This document shows, in pieces, positions 10,062 through 18,782 of a stretch of DNA of 64,000 nt; the first letter of the stretch is position 1; each line of letters opens with the position of its first letter. Location of the stretch: NCBI RefSeq assembly GCF_000226295.1, contig NC_016024.1:2619363-2683362 (forward strand), in the 5' to 3' direction. The position numbers and the translations under genes were made by a program. The notes beneath the pieces are model-generated. The model was not told where the DNA came from, ran no database searches, and saw only the letters and a program-made list of their open reading frames with translations. Source of the stretch: Chloracidobacterium thermophilum B. GTDB lineage: Bacteria; Acidobacteriota; Blastocatellia; Chloracidobacteriales; Chloracidobacteriaceae.

Positions 10062-10655
10062 CTAACTCTCAATGGGAATGGGACGCCCCCGCTGCGGCCG
10101 GCTCGGCGTCCGCTTGCCAATCGTCAACGTCAGGACACCGTTCCTGAAACTGGCCTTGATATTGTCAGCATCCGCATCGTCAGGCAGATTGAGCATCCGC
10201 TGAAAAGCGCCATACGTACGCTCGATCCGATGCTGCTGCCCGTCTTTGTACTCCTGCTCGTGGCGCTTTTCGCCCTGAATGTACAGCACGTCTTCGTCCA
10301 GCGTGATGTTGACATCCTTCGGCTCTACACCGGGTAGCTCCAGTGCAATGTGGTAGTGCGTCTCTGTTTCGTGAATGTCGAGCGCCGGGCGGAGCAGCCC
10401 CTGCCAGTCAGGCGTCGGCAGGCTTGGCAGCGTCAAGGACGGCCACGCCAGGCCAAAGTTGCGAAATGCTTCATTGAACAGCCGGTCAATCTCGCGTTGC
10501 AGTTGGAACACCGGCAAAAAAGGCGCAGGCAGGGCCGGCTCGATGGTTTCGCGCGCTGTCCCCGCAGACTCCGCTTTGCGGACCGGGAGTGCTGTTGGTT
10601 GCGTTTCCTGTTCTTTTCTGAACCAGTTCCAGGGGGCCAGTTTTTTCAAGTCCAT
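10062..10655 (-). CDS. Hsp20/alpha-crystallin small heat shock protein
   Basis: 197 aa from the ATG at 10655, chosen because GAGGAG lies about 9 bases upstream; a longer reading frame would lack this site. A variable N-terminal arm rich in Trp, Phe and Pro (PWNWF) precedes the alpha-crystallin domain at about residues 90-180 (ALELPGVEPKDVNITLDEDV, FRNGVLTLTIGK). The C-terminal tail ends in IPIES, which supplies the I-x-I motif used in oligomer assembly. It is an ATP-independent holdase that keeps unfolding proteins soluble under heat stress. It ends at a strong terminator, so it is likely transcribed alone. Confidence 0.95.
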   Translation of the reverse strand: MDLKKLAPWNWFRKEQETQPTALPVRKAESAGTARETIEPALPAPFLPVFQLQREIDRLFNEAFRNFGLAWPSLTLPSLPTPDWQGLLRPALDIHETETHYHIALELPGVEPKDVNITLDEDVLYIQGEKRHEQEYKDGQQHRIERTYGAFQRMLNLPDDADADNIKASFRNGVLTLTIGKRTPSRPQRGRPIPIES

Positions 10656-10703
10656 AGCAGTTCTCCTCGATATGAAAGTCCTGTCTATAAACATACACCC
10701 GGT

Positions 10704-10724
10704 GAATAGCGAATAGCGAATAGC
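10704..10724. repeat. three tandem GAATAGC heptamers
   Basis: The heptamer GAATAGC is repeated exactly three times upstream of hsp20 (start 10655). It may be an expanded microsatellite or part of the hsp20 control region; no CIRCE-like inverted repeat is seen. Confidence 0.6.
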
Positions 10725-10872
10725 AAGGCGGGTTGGCCCCTTCGCTGAAGCTCGTCATCAAAGCTCGTCGTCGTTCCCCCAGCCTGAATTTTGGCGGTCA
10801 ACGGTGAAGCGGTTCGGGCAACCGGAGTGGATGGACGCGCCGGGCTGCTTTACGGCGGAGTCGGCCTTCTGT

Positions 10873-10904
10873 TGGCTCCAATCTGGCAGCTACGGTTGGA
10901 GCCA
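10873..10904 (-). terminator. hairpin spanning the GDT1 stop codon, possible terminator
   Basis: TGGCTCCAA (10873-10881) and TTGGAGCCA (10896-10904) form a perfect 9-bp stem overlapping the end of the GDT1-family gene. No T-tract follows on the minus strand, so it may act as a 3' stabiliser rather than as an intrinsic terminator. Confidence 0.35.
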
Positions 10905-11462
10905 GCTTCCGAGCAGCGTGACGAGACCCAGCAGGGCAAAGACAGCGGCGGCCACGGCGTGAACCAGCTTCATCGGGATTTTGGACGCCAGCCTGTCCCC
11001 GACAAAGATGGCGGGCACGTCGGCGATGAGCATCCCCAACGTGGTGCCAAGGATGACCATCCAGGGCGCGGCATAGTGGGCGGCAAGAGCCACGGTGGCG
11101 ATTTGGGTTTTGTCACCCATTTCCACCAGGAAAAACGTCAGCAGCGTTGCGCCGAAGACACCAAAGCGCCGGGCAACCTGGGTTTCTTCCTCTTCGATGC
11201 GGTCAGGGATAAGCGTCCAGATAGCCATGCCGATAAAGGACAGACCAAGCACCCAGCGCAGCACGTCGGGACTGACAACGCTGGTGAGCCAGGCCCCCAG
11301 TGCACCGGCCAGTCCGTGGTTGAGCAGGGTGGCCACCAGGATGCCCAGAATGATGGGCAGTGGCTTTTTGAACCGCGCCGCAAGGATGAAGGCGAGAAGT
11401 TGGGTTTTGTCGCCGATCTCCGCCAGCGCGACAACGGCCGTTGAAATGAGAAGAGATTCCAT
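10890..11462 (-). CDS. TMEM165/GDT1-family cation transporter (UPF0016)
   Basis: 190 aa from the ATG at 11462, which begins immediately before the first membrane helix; a longer frame would add a Pro/His-rich stretch with no function. The protein has six predicted transmembrane helices in two repeats, and each repeat carries the family signature: AEIGDKTQLLAF near residue 15 and VEMGDKTQIATVAL in the second half. Family members exchange Mn2+ or Ca2+ against protons in the inner membrane. The gene is single, at the boundary of a decayed accessory island on its upstream side. The leader was examined for a manganese riboswitch; none was recognised. Confidence 0.9.
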   Translation of the reverse strand: MESLLISTAVVALAEIGDKTQLLAFILAARFKKPLPIILGILVATLLNHGLAGALGAWLTSVVSPDVLRWVLGLSFIGMAIWTLIPDRIEEEETQVARRFGVFGATLLTFFLVEMGDKTQIATVALAAHYAAPWMVILGTTLGMLIADVPAIFVGDRLASKIPMKLVHAVAAAVFALLGLVTLLGSWLQP

Positions 11463-11517
11463 AAAAAGCCTAGAGGCTGACACGTGTTTGCCGGGATGCC
11501 TGGCGTCTGCCTGAGAG

Positions 11518-12072
11518 GTGGCGCCGGGAGTGGGCACAGAACAACCAACAAAGCCCCCTCGCTATCACAACTATCAGAATGCACTCAAGAAGCAGTGGAG
11601 CCGAAGGCTTGGTAGTTGCCCGACAACACTGGGAGGCAGCTCAAGCCTCTCACCCGAGGACTACGAACGTTTTGAGCGGTGGCTGAAGCGAGCATCGTCC
11701 TCAAAGCCTTGGAAGAACAGGCCCGCTAAGTTGTTCACTCCAAAGTCAGGATTGCGAGGGGAAGCACTCTACTGCCGGCTGCAAAATCTGGGAGCGCAGG
11801 CTTCCAGCCCGCCTGCGGGCAGGACGCTCTCGCTCCCCAAACTCCTCGTCTTCACTGAGCACCGCGGCCTGCTGAACTACCTGGCCGCCAGGATTCGCAG
11901 GCTGCTCAGCGGCGAAGAAGCCAGGGCAATGTCCACGTGTGGTGTCAAGCGTGCAGAGCGCCGCAAGGCACGGGAACTGTTCCGCAACAATCCAGCAGTG
12001 GGTTTGCTTGTTGCCATCGGCGCCGCCAGCGAAGGCGTACACCTGCAGAACGCCAACCTGATGGTCAACTAA
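11518..12072 (+). pseudogene. remnant of SNF2-type helicase, C-terminal part
   Basis: The reading frame keeps only part of a helicase C-terminal domain: SLSPEDYERFERWLKRAS, then KLLVFTEHRGLLNYLAARI, ERRKARELFRNN and GAASEGVHLQNANLMVN, after which it stops where an intact protein would continue into the arginine-finger motif. The N-terminal ATPase domain with Walker A and DEAH box is absent. A palindromic repeat (11790-11837) interrupts it, encoding QASSPPAGRTLSLP. SNF2 helicases of this kind accompany DUF1156 methylases in anti-phage cassettes, and such a methylase lies 0.7 kb downstream. The start given is only the open frame; the fragment is not expected to be functional. Confidence 0.7.
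11790..11837. repeat. palindromic GC-rich repeat, copy A
   Basis: Starts GGGAGCGCAGGC and ends CGCTCCC, with an internal CCCGCCTGCGGGC palindrome. It is related to the copies at 13191-13215, 13713-13791, 15105-15170 and 46358-46393 and lies in frame inside the helicase remnant. Confidence 0.6.
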
Positions 12073-12179
12073 GACTTGCCCGCTACGTGCGGCAGCTTTT
12101 TACCAGCGAGCCGGACTGGGCCGTGACAGCTCAACCTCGACATAAAAGCCCTGCTTGCGCGTACTACACTGCCCACGTA

Positions 12180-12207
12180 AGGTAAGGCGCTCCTTACAGC
12201 CTTACCT
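12180..12207. promoter_or_regulatory. inverted repeat, likely operator of the AbrB/PemK unit
   Basis: AGGTAAGGC (12180-12188) and GCCTTACCT (12199-12207) are perfect 9-bp inverted repeats with a 10-base spacer, ending 20 bases before the antitoxin start. AbrB/MazE-fold antitoxins commonly repress their own operon by binding such palindromes. The role is inference. Confidence 0.5.
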
Positions 12208-12227
12208 CAATCCCTGGAGTGCTCCCG

Positions 12228-12458
12228 ATGATTGCCATCGCTAAAATCACTGCCAAAGGCCAGACTACAATTCCGGCCGCGATCCGGGCGCACTTACACG
12301 TCGGACCTGGCGATCTGCCAGCCTGGGAGATCGTTGCCGACGGCGAAGTACGGGTGCGTCGGGTTTGCCCCCTCGGTCTGGAATACCTCAAGGCCGTCGA
12401 GGGCACGCTCTCGGAATGGTCGGGCGAGACAGACAAGGAGAACTACCGTGAACTATGA
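12228..12458 (+). CDS. AbrB/MazE-type antitoxin
   Basis: 76 aa from the ATG at 12228, which has GGAG about 9 bases upstream; an in-frame GTG lies at 12219. The SpoVT/AbrB swapped-hairpin DNA-binding domain is clear at the N-terminus (IAKITAKGQTTIPAAIRAHL, residues 3-22, then GDLPAWEIVADGEVRVRRV). The C-terminal tail (LSEWSGETDKENYREL) would bind the toxin. The stop overlaps the toxin start by 11 bases, and the toxin ribosome site (AAGGAG) lies inside this gene, a typical toxin-antitoxin arrangement. The partner toxin is frameshifted, so this is now probably an orphan antitoxin. Confidence 0.85.
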   Translation: MIAIAKITAKGQTTIPAAIRAHLHVGPGDLPAWEIVADGEVRVRRVCPLGLEYLKAVEGTLSEWSGETDKENYREL

Positions 12459-12845
12459 GCCGGGGCAGGTGGTTCGCGTGCCATTTCCGTTCACCAACCG
12501 CGAAGCCACAAAAATCGCCCGGTGCTGGTCATGTCGGCAACCGCTTTCAACCGTGCAAGCGGCTGCCTTGTACTTGCGATGATTACCTCGGCTCAGAATC
12601 CCCCGTGGCCGTTTGACTGCCCCATCAGCGACCTCACTAGCGCGGGTTTACCCACGCCTTCGTCGGTGGTATGCGCCAAACTGTTCACGCTCGATGTTCG
12701 CTTGGTGCGCGGCGTGCTCGGCTATCTGGCAGAGGCTGATTGCAGCCAGCTTGGGCAGTTCTTATATCCCGAGTGCTGGACCTTACCCCATGACATCCAT
12801 CAAAACCCGGAAAAAACTCATCGAAGTCGCGCTACCACTGGATAA
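12448..12845 (+). pseudogene. frameshifted PemK/MazF-like toxin
   Basis: Translation from the GTG at 12448 gives MNYEPGQVVRVPFPFTNREATK, the canonical start of PemK/MazF-type endoribonucleases. The expected continuation (RPVLVMSATAFNRASGC, then [18 protein letters not shown] and [14 protein letters not shown]) is found in another frame. One base appears lost from the A-run at 12510-12514: a sixth A would restore TKNRPVLV. The second-frame reading also runs past the expected end into the downstream methylase gene, so the original stop seems lost. Toxins of this family cut mRNA. The call rests on visible family motifs in two frames; a sequencing error in the homopolymer cannot be excluded. Confidence 0.75.
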
Positions 12846-15798
12846 AATCAACGAAGCTGCCGCGCGCGAAAAGTCCATCCGTCACGGACACCCCAGCACC
12901 CTGCACCTGTGGTGGGCGCGCCGTCCGCTGGCGGCGGCCCGGGCCGTCATCTTCGCCCAGATGGTGGATGATCCCGCCAGTGTGCCGGAGGAGTTTCCCA
13001 CGCCGGAAGCGCAGGAGAGGGAACGCCAGCGCCTCTTTCGCCTGCTTGAGCAGCTTGTGCAGTGGGAAAACACCACGAACGAGGAGGTGCTCGAAAGCGC
13101 CCGGCGCGAAATCCGCCGGAGTTGGGCGCGGCACTGCCTTGGCGCAGCGGCCGCACGCCTCTCCGACGACGAAATTGTGGCTGCGATCAACGCGGGCAGG
13201 ATGCCTGCGCTCCCAGGTTTTCACGATCCCTTCGCCGGCGGGGGCGCACTGCCTCTGGAAGCGCAGCGGCTGGGGCTGGAAACCTACGCCAGCGATCTCA
13301 ACCCCGTGGCTGTCACCATCAACAAGGCCATGATTGAAATCCCGCCGCGCTTTGCCGGATACGAACCTGTCGGGCCGTTGCCGCCGGGGGAAAGGCAAGC
13401 CACGCTGCACGCGGACTGGTCGGGGGCAAAGGGACTGGCCGAAGACGTACGGCGGTACGGGGCGTGGATGCGCGCCGAGGCTGAAAAGCGCATCGGGCAT
13501 CTTTACCCAAGGGTCAAGGTGACGTCAGAGATGGCCGCTGACCGCCCTGACCTCAAACCGCTCGTTGGCCAAAAGCTCACCGTGATTGCCTGGTTGTGGG
13601 CGCGGACGGTCAAAAGCCCCAATCCGGCTTTTGCGGATGTGGATGTGCCGCTGGTTTCCACCTTCATCCTCTCCAGCAAGGCGGGCAAGGAAGCGTACGT
13701 CGAGCCAATTATCCTGGGAGGGCGGGCGTCTCGCCCGCCACAAGTCGCGGGCGAGACGCCCGCCCTCCCAGGGACGCCCGCGCTCCCAGGGTATTACTTT
13801 ACTGTCAAAGTGGGTAAGCCGCCGGAAAGCGCGAAGAACGGCACGAAGCTTGCGCGCGGGGCGAATTTTCGGTGTCTGGTGTCTGGTGCGCCAATCGGCG
13901 ACGCCTACATCAAAGCCGAGAGTCTGGCAGGTAGAATGGGAGAACGGCTGATGGCCATCGTCGCCGAAGGGCCACGTGGGCGCGTCTATCTGCCTCCTAC
14001 CGAAGAACACGAGAGGATTGCCCGTTCAGCGCAACCGCTGTGGAAGCCCGATCAGCCGATGAACCGCGATACGCGCGATCTGGTCAGTGGCCGTGGCTAT
14101 GGCTTTTTCACGTGGGCCGACCTCTTCACCCCCCGCCAGCTCGTGGCGCTGACGACGTTTTCCGATCTGGTGGCCGAGGCCATCGAGAAATGCCGCCGGG
14201 ATGCTATAGCGGCTGGGTTGCCTGACGACGGTGTGGGATTGGATGCCAGTGGGACCGGTGCCCTCGCCTACGCGCAGGCAGTGGGAGTGTACTTGGCATT
14301 TGCCGTGGATAAAGGTGCAAACTACTGGTCGTCTCTTTGTTCCTGGCACTCAGGCCGTGACACAGTGACAAGTACCTTTGGTCGTCAAGCTTTACCAATG
14401 GTTTGGGACTTTGCCGAGGCGAATCCTTTCAGCAATTCCTCTGGGAACCTTCTCAGCGGCTGTGAGCAGGCAGCAAAACTTCTCACCAACCTCAAGAGCC
14501 CTTCCAATGGCTTGGCCCTCCAATCGGAAGCTCAATCTCAAACCGTCTCGCACAACAAGATTATTTCCACTGACCCGCCGTACTACGACAACATTGCCTA
14601 CGCCGACCTCTCGGACTTCTTCTACGTCTGGCTGCGGCGGATGCTCAAGCCCATCTTTCCTGGTCTCTACGCGACACTGGCCACACCCAAGACTGAGGAA
14701 CTGGTCGCTACACCGTGCCGCCACGGCAGTCGGGAAAAGGCCGAAACCTTCTTTCTGGAAGGGATGACGCAGGCGCTGGAAAACCTCGCACGGCAGGCGC
14801 ACCCGGCTTTTCCGATAACCATCTACTACGCCTTCAAGCAGAGCGAAACCGAAAGCGACGGCACGACGAGTCCCGGCTGGGAGACTTTTCTGGAAGCTGT
14901 CCTCCGCGCCGGCCTGGCCATCACGGGGACATGGCCGATGCGCACCGAATACACGGGCAATCTCAAGAAAGCTACCAATGCCCTTGCCTCCAGCATTGTG
15001 CTCGTTTGCCGCAAGCGCGCAGCCGACGCACCGGTGATCACCCGCCGCGAGTTTCTACGCGAACTCAATGCGACGCTGCCCGAAGCCATGGAGGAGATGA
15101 TCAACCCTGGGGGCGCGGGCGTCTCGCCCGCATCAGGAAACAGCCAGGATGGCCGCGCTCTTCGGCATTCACCTGTGACACCGGTGGATTTGTCGCAGGC
15201 GATCATCGGCTCCGGCATGGCGATCTTCTCGCGGTATGCGCAGGTGCTGGAGGCCGACGGCACGCCCATGACGGTGCGCACCGCGCTGCAACTCATCAAC
15301 CGCTTTCTCACCGAGGACGACTTCGACTATGACACGCAATTTTGCCTGCACTGGTTCGAGCAGCACGGCTGGGCTACGGGCAAATTTGGCGAGGCGGACG
15401 TACTTGCCCGCGCCAAGGCGACGAGTGTAGATGGACTACGAGAGGCTGGGCTGGTGGCGGCGGGCAAAGGCGAAGTACGCCTGCTCAGGTGGCCGGAGTT
15501 ACCTGCCAAGTGGTCGCCCAAAACTGACTCGTGCGCCTCGGTCTGGGAGGCGCTGCATCAACTGATCCGCGCCCTCAATCAGGGTGGGGAATCGGCTGCT
15601 GGGGCCCTGCTGGCGCGTATGCCGTCCCGTGCTGAACCCATCCGTGCCTTGGCCTACCGGCTCTACACCCTGTGCGAGCGCCGGGGTTGGGCCGACGACG
15701 CGCGTCCCTACAACGAGTTGGTGGCAGCGTGGAGCGGCATCGAGCAGGTGGCTGGAGCGGCCAGGGTGGCGTATTCGCAGATGAAGCTGGATGTTTGA
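12790..15798 (+). CDS. DUF1156-family adenine-specific DNA methyltransferase
   Basis: 1002 aa from the ATG at 12790; upstream codons in the same frame overlap the toxin remnant. The N-terminus is the DUF1156 signature ([19 protein letters not shown], then [19 protein letters not shown]). SAM motif I is [17 protein letters not shown] at about residue 145, and the catalytic motif IV is DPPYYDN at about 594, indicating N6-adenine methylation. Three palindromic repeats are inserted in frame, encoding [10 protein letters not shown] just before motif [20 protein letters not shown] near residues 309-330, and [17 protein letters not shown] near 773-790. Relatives work with a DUF499 ATPase and a SNF2 helicase in anti-phage cassettes; only a helicase remnant is found here. 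Probably an orphan, possibly self-standing, methylase. Confidence 0.88.
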   Translation: MTSIKTRKKLIEVALPLDKINEAAAREKSIRHGHPSTLHLWWARRPLAAARAVIFAQMVDDPASVPEEFPTPEAQERERQRLFRLLEQLVQWENTTNEEVLESARREIRRSWARHCLGAAAARLSDDEIVAAINAGRMPALPGFHDPFAGGGALPLEAQRLGLETYASDLNPVAVTINKAMIEIPPRFAGYEPVGPLPPGERQATLHADWSGAKGLAEDVRRYGAWMRAEAEKRIGHLYPRVKVTSEMAADRPDLKPLVGQKLTVIAWLWARTVKSPNPAFADVDVPLVSTFILSSKAGKEAYVEPIILGGRASRPPQVAGETPALPGTPALPGYYFTVKVGKPPESAKNGTKLARGANFRCLVSGAPIGDAYIKAESLAGRMGERLMAIVAEGPRGRVYLPPTEEHERIARSAQPLWKPDQPMNRDTRDLVSGRGYGFFTWADLFTPRQLVALTTFSDLVAEAIEKCRRDAIAAGLPDDGVGLDASGTGALAYAQAVGVYLAFAVDKGANYWSSLCSWHSGRDTVTSTFGRQALPMVWDFAEANPFSNSSGNLLSGCEQAAKLLTNLKSPSNGLALQSEAQSQTVSHNKIISTDPPYYDNIAYADLSDFFYVWLRRMLKPIFPGLYATLATPKTEELVATPCRHGSREKAETFFLEGMTQALENLARQAHPAFPITIYYAFKQSETESDGTTSPGWETFLEAVLRAGLAITGTWPMRTEYTGNLKKATNALASSIVLVCRKRAADAPVITRREFLRELNATLPEAMEEMINPGGAGVSPASGNSQDGRALRHSPVTPVDLSQAIIGSGMAIFSRYAQVLEADGTPMTVRTALQLINRFLTEDDFDYDTQFCLHWFEQHGWATGKFGEADVLARAKATSVDGLREAGLVAAGKGEVRLLRWPELPAKWSPKTDSCASVWEALHQLIRALNQGGESAAGALLARMPSRAEPIRALAYRLYTLCERRGWADDARPYNELVAAWSGIEQVAGAARVAYSQMKLDV
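13191..13215. repeat. palindromic repeat, copy B (partial)
   Basis: CGCGGGCAGGATGCCTGCGCTCCC is the reverse complement of the motif seen at 46361-46380, with one or two changes. It is in frame in the methylase, encoding AGRMPALPG immediately before SAM motif I. Confidence 0.55.
13713..13791. repeat. palindromic repeat, copy C: 26-bp perfect inverted repeat plus extra half unit
   Basis: Arms 13713-13738 and 13747-13772 are exact reverse complements over 26 bases, starting CCTGGGAGGGCGGGCG, with an 8-base spacer. A further half unit (GACGCCCGCGCTCCCAGGG) follows to 13791. The whole block is in frame within the DUF1156 methylase. Confidence 0.85.
15105..15170. repeat. palindromic repeat, copy D (degenerate)
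   Basis: GGCGCGGGCGTCTCGCCCGC matches the left arm of copy C. The right side is diverged (CCAGGATGGCCGCGCTC). It is in frame in the methylase and encodes [19 protein letters not shown]. Confidence 0.5.
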
Positions 15799-16201
15799 CC
15801 AGACAGGACGAGCTTGCACGCGCGAACAGACACATTGGCGGCTCTCAGCGCACGCTCGTGGAAGTTCGACTTCAACCCCCACGCGCGCTTTAACTGATAC
15901 GTACCGGGCGAACAATGGAAAAGTGAAACGCTTTTGGGCCGGTGTCTGGAGTACTGACGGAAGGACGACTTGCGGCGTGCCGTGAAGGAGCACTGCTGGG
16001 TGCTGGGGTGCGAGAATGCCGAGTTTGAAGCGTAAACAAGGGGGCTGGGGCCGTCAGGGACGGGAGTGTTCACAAGCTGCACCCCACGGATGCCCCTCAG
16101 ACAGAAGCGAAAAAACCCGCAAGACGCGGAGTCTGGAACGGTTCGCCGGCAGGATGCGTCGGAACGTAGCGCGAGTGTCTTTTCAAATCAGATTCTCATG
16201 A
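15799..16201. other. gene-free stretch between methylase and tmRNA
   Basis: About 400 bases with no recognisable gene. Short open frames exist in several phases, but none has a family motif or ribosome site. It is probably eroded remains of the accessory island lying next to the tmRNA 3' end. No integrase, and no direct repeat of the tmRNA end, was seen. Confidence 0.5.
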
Positions 16202-16567
16202 TGGAGATGGAGGGAGTCGAACCCTCGTCCGCGAACCTTCGGTGCCGGAGACTACGTGCGTAGTCGCTTCCGTCGTTTCTCGTACCCCGGCTGCCGGAAC
16301 AGCGACCTGAAGCCGCCGGGATACCAGCCCAGTGCTATCTCGCGGCGACGCCCCAGGCGTAACGTCGCCGCCAGCTCGTGAAGGTCACGCCCGCTTCATT
16401 CGGCACGAGCCACCAAATGAGCAGACGGCTCAGCAGTGATTAGGCTGCGAGAGCGAGTTCCTGCGTTTCGGCAGGTAATTGTTTCCACGCTTTTTGACGA
16501 GCGGCATGGACGCCCGGCACGCCTCACGTGCACCTCATAATGTCCACGTCGAAACCGTGTCATCCCC
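16202..16567 (-). ncRNA. ssrA: transfer-messenger RNA
   Basis: The 5' end reads GGGGATGACACGGTTTCGAC, the classic tmRNA start. The 3' end supplies the T-arm GGGTTCGACTCCCTC and acceptor strand CATCTCC, which pairs with GGGGATG through one G-U pair. CCA is not encoded: the next bases are TCA. The mRNA-like part ends with GCT CTC GCA GCC TAA (stop at 16442-16440). Read back in frame to the first GCG codon (16490), the tag is AWKQLPAETQELALAA; the exact resume codon is inferred. With SmpB, tmRNA rescues stalled ribosomes and tags the nascent chain for proteolysis, for example by ClpXP or FtsH. Confidence 0.95.
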
Positions 16568-16898
16568 ATATTCTCAAAGAGCCATGTGCTGCCCGGCAGC
16601 ACGGCCAACAGCAACTATACCACAGAATCTCGCCAACACCACACCGAACATGAAGTCCCCCCCGACAACAAGCGTTTAGCGGTCAGCAGTTGGCGACTGG
16701 CGGCTAACCGCCAATTGCTAACAGGCAGAGGCTTCCGCGCCACGTTTTTCTGTGAAAAGCCGGCTGTCCGGCACGCCAGAGCCGGCCAAACTTTCGCCAC
16801 CCGCGGCTTTCCACGACTGGCGGCGATTCGTGAAACGCAGGGCCGGTGCGTGCTATCGTTGCCCCAACTCCCGATCCTGTGTCAGGTCTGTACGCTTC
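16568..16898. other. intergenic region between ssrA and lepA
   Basis: 331 bases upstream of both divergent genes, so it should hold the tmRNA and lepA promoters, but no consensus promoter was assigned. It contains an imperfect inverted repeat around 16680-16722 (TTAGCGGTCAGCAGTTGGCG against CGCCAATTGCTAAC). No coding sequence is supported. Confidence 0.5.
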
Positions 16899-18704
16899 AT
16901 GGATATTCAGCACATTCGCAATTTCTCCATTATCGCCCACATTGATCATGGCAAATCCACGCTGGCCGACCGCCTGCTTGAACGCACCGGTGCCCTGACC
17001 CAGCGTGAGATGGCCGAACAGGTTCTCGACGCCATGGACCTCGAACGGGAGCGCGGCATCACCATCAAAGCCCACGCCGTACGCCTCAACTACCGCGCGC
17101 GCAATGGTGAAGACTACGTCCTGAACCTCATTGACACGCCCGGCCACGTGGACTTCAGCTACGAAGTCTCGCGCTCGCTGGCCGCATGCGAAGGCGCGCT
17201 CGTTGTTGTGGACGCCACCCAGGGCGTCGAAGCCCAGACGCTCGCCAACGCCTACCTGGCGCTCGAAAACAATCTCGAAATGTTCCCGGTTATCAACAAG
17301 ATTGACCTGCCATCGGCCGAACCGGAGCGCGTGCTGTCCCAGATTGAGCAGGTCATTGGGCTTGACCCCAAATATGCTGTTCTTGCCAGTGCCAAGACCG
17401 GCGTGGGGACGGATGAGCTTCTTGAACGCATTGTGGAAAGAATCCCACCTCCGCAAGGTGACCGGGATGCCCCGCTCAAGGCACTCATTTTTGATTCCTG
17501 GTTTGACAGTTACAAAGGCGTCATCGTACTTGTCCGCGTCGTGGACGGCGTGCTGCGCCCAGGGATGAAAATCCGCTTCATGGCCACCGGCCGCGACTAC
17601 GAAGTGGAGGGCGTCGGCGTCATGACGCCCAAAATGCGCGAAATCAGCGAACTGGGCGCCGGAGAAGTCGGCTTTTTCTTCTCCAACATCAAAACCGTCG
17701 CCGACGTGCGCATCGGTGACACAGTGACCGAAGCGGCACGCCCGGCCGCCGAGCCGTTGCCTGGCTTCCAGGAAGTCAAGCCCATGGTCTTTGCCGGGCT
17801 GTACCCGGTTGAAAGCGATCAGTACGAAGACCTGCGCGACGCGCTCGACAAGCTGCGCCTCAATGATTCTTCGTTCCTCTACGAGCCGGAACATTCCGCC
17901 GCCCTTGGTTTTGGTTTCCGCTGTGGCTTTCTTGGACTGCTCCACATGGAAATCGTCCAGGAACGGCTTGAACGGGAGTTCGGCCTTGACCTCATCACCA
18001 CTGCGCCCAGCGTCCGTTTCGATGTCTATCTGACCAACGGCGAGAAAATCACCATTGACAGCCCTTCCAAACTGCCCGACCCGTCCAAGATCGAACGCAT
18101 CGAGGAACCCATCATCCGCGCCACCATCATGACGCAGGATGACTACCTGGGGCCAATCCTGGCACTCCTTGATGAAAAGCGCGGTGTTCAGCGTGGCTTT
18201 GACTACATTGGTGAAAAGCGCGTCATGCTGACCTACGACCTTCCCCTGCTGGAAGTCGTCCTTGACTTCTTCGACCGGCTGAAGTCCGTTTCACGTGGCT
18301 ACGCTTCGCTCGACTATCATTTGAAAGGTTACGAGCCGGCCGATTTGGTCAAACTCGATGTGCTTGTTTCCGGTGAGCAGGTGGATGCGCTGTCGCTCAT
18401 TATTCACCGCGATAACGCCTATGCCCGCGGACGCGCTCTTGTCGAGAAGATGAAGGAACTCATCCCGCGGCAACTTTTCGAGGTTCCCATTCAGGCGGCC
18501 ATTGGAAACCGGGTCATTGCCCGTGAAACCGTCAAGGCTATGGGCAAGAATGTACTTGCCAAGTGCTACGGCGGCGACATTACGCGCAAAAAGAAACTGC
18601 TCGAAAAGCAGAAGGAAGGGAAAAAGCGGATGAAAAAAGTCGGGCGTGTGGATATTCCACAGGAAGCCTTCCTGGCTGTGTTGCGTGTCGGTGACAACAA
18701 GTAA
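16899..18704 (+). CDS. lepA: elongation factor 4 (LepA)
   Basis: 601 aa, the usual length. The ATG at 16899 gives the conserved N-terminus [20 protein letters not shown]; an upstream in-frame ATG would add about 49 residues with no homology. GTPase motifs are AHIDHGKST (13-21), DTPGHVDF and NKIDLPSA. The C-terminus has the LepA-specific [16 protein letters not shown] and the basic tail ([20 protein letters not shown]). It is a ribosomal GTPase acting in the cytoplasm or at the membrane, implicated in back-translocation and 30S biogenesis. It is transcribed alone and converges on the branching-enzyme gene. Confidence 0.98.
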   Translation: MDIQHIRNFSIIAHIDHGKSTLADRLLERTGALTQREMAEQVLDAMDLERERGITIKAHAVRLNYRARNGEDYVLNLIDTPGHVDFSYEVSRSLAACEGALVVVDATQGVEAQTLANAYLALENNLEMFPVINKIDLPSAEPERVLSQIEQVIGLDPKYAVLASAKTGVGTDELLERIVERIPPPQGDRDAPLKALIFDSWFDSYKGVIVLVRVVDGVLRPGMKIRFMATGRDYEVEGVGVMTPKMREISELGAGEVGFFFSNIKTVADVRIGDTVTEAARPAAEPLPGFQEVKPMVFAGLYPVESDQYEDLRDALDKLRLNDSSFLYEPEHSAALGFGFRCGFLGLLHMEIVQERLEREFGLDLITTAPSVRFDVYLTNGEKITIDSPSKLPDPSKIERIEEPIIRATIMTQDDYLGPILALLDEKRGVQRGFDYIGEKRVMLTYDLPLLEVVLDFFDRLKSVSRGYASLDYHLKGYEPADLVKLDVLVSGEQVDALSLIIHRDNAYARGRALVEKMKELIPRQLFEVPIQAAIGNRVIARETVKAMGKNVLAKCYGGDITRKKKLLEKQKEGKKRMKKVGRVDIPQEAFLAVLRVGDNK

Positions 18705-18706
18705 AA

Positions 18707-18740
18707 GCGCGTCAATTCTTATAACGCACCTCATGACGCG
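18707..18740. terminator. weak hairpin between convergent lepA and branching-enzyme gene
   Basis: CGCGTCA and TGACGCG (end 18740) form a 7-bp stem with a long loop, with short A and T runs outside (AAAAG, ATTTT). It could serve both strands. Confidence 0.35.
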
Positions 18741-18782
18741 ATTTTGCAGCTCACACAAGGCCGTCCACGCAGGGTTGCCTTT

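Noticed and set aside
11463..11560. Possible riboswitch in the GDT1 leader: minus strand contains CTCTCAGGCAGACGCC, reminiscent of the glycine riboswitch 3' motif
   Set aside because: The required GGAGAG and CCGAAGG elements upstream are not found, and no yybP-ykoY (manganese) core was recognised either.
15791..15985. 64-codon open frame after the methylase
   Set aside because: No motif, no ribosome site, and it lies in an eroded region; kept only as part of the gene-free stretch.
16704..17945. 413-codon minus-strand open frame opposite lepA
   Set aside because: Antisense to the strongly conserved LepA coding sequence; no domain recognised.
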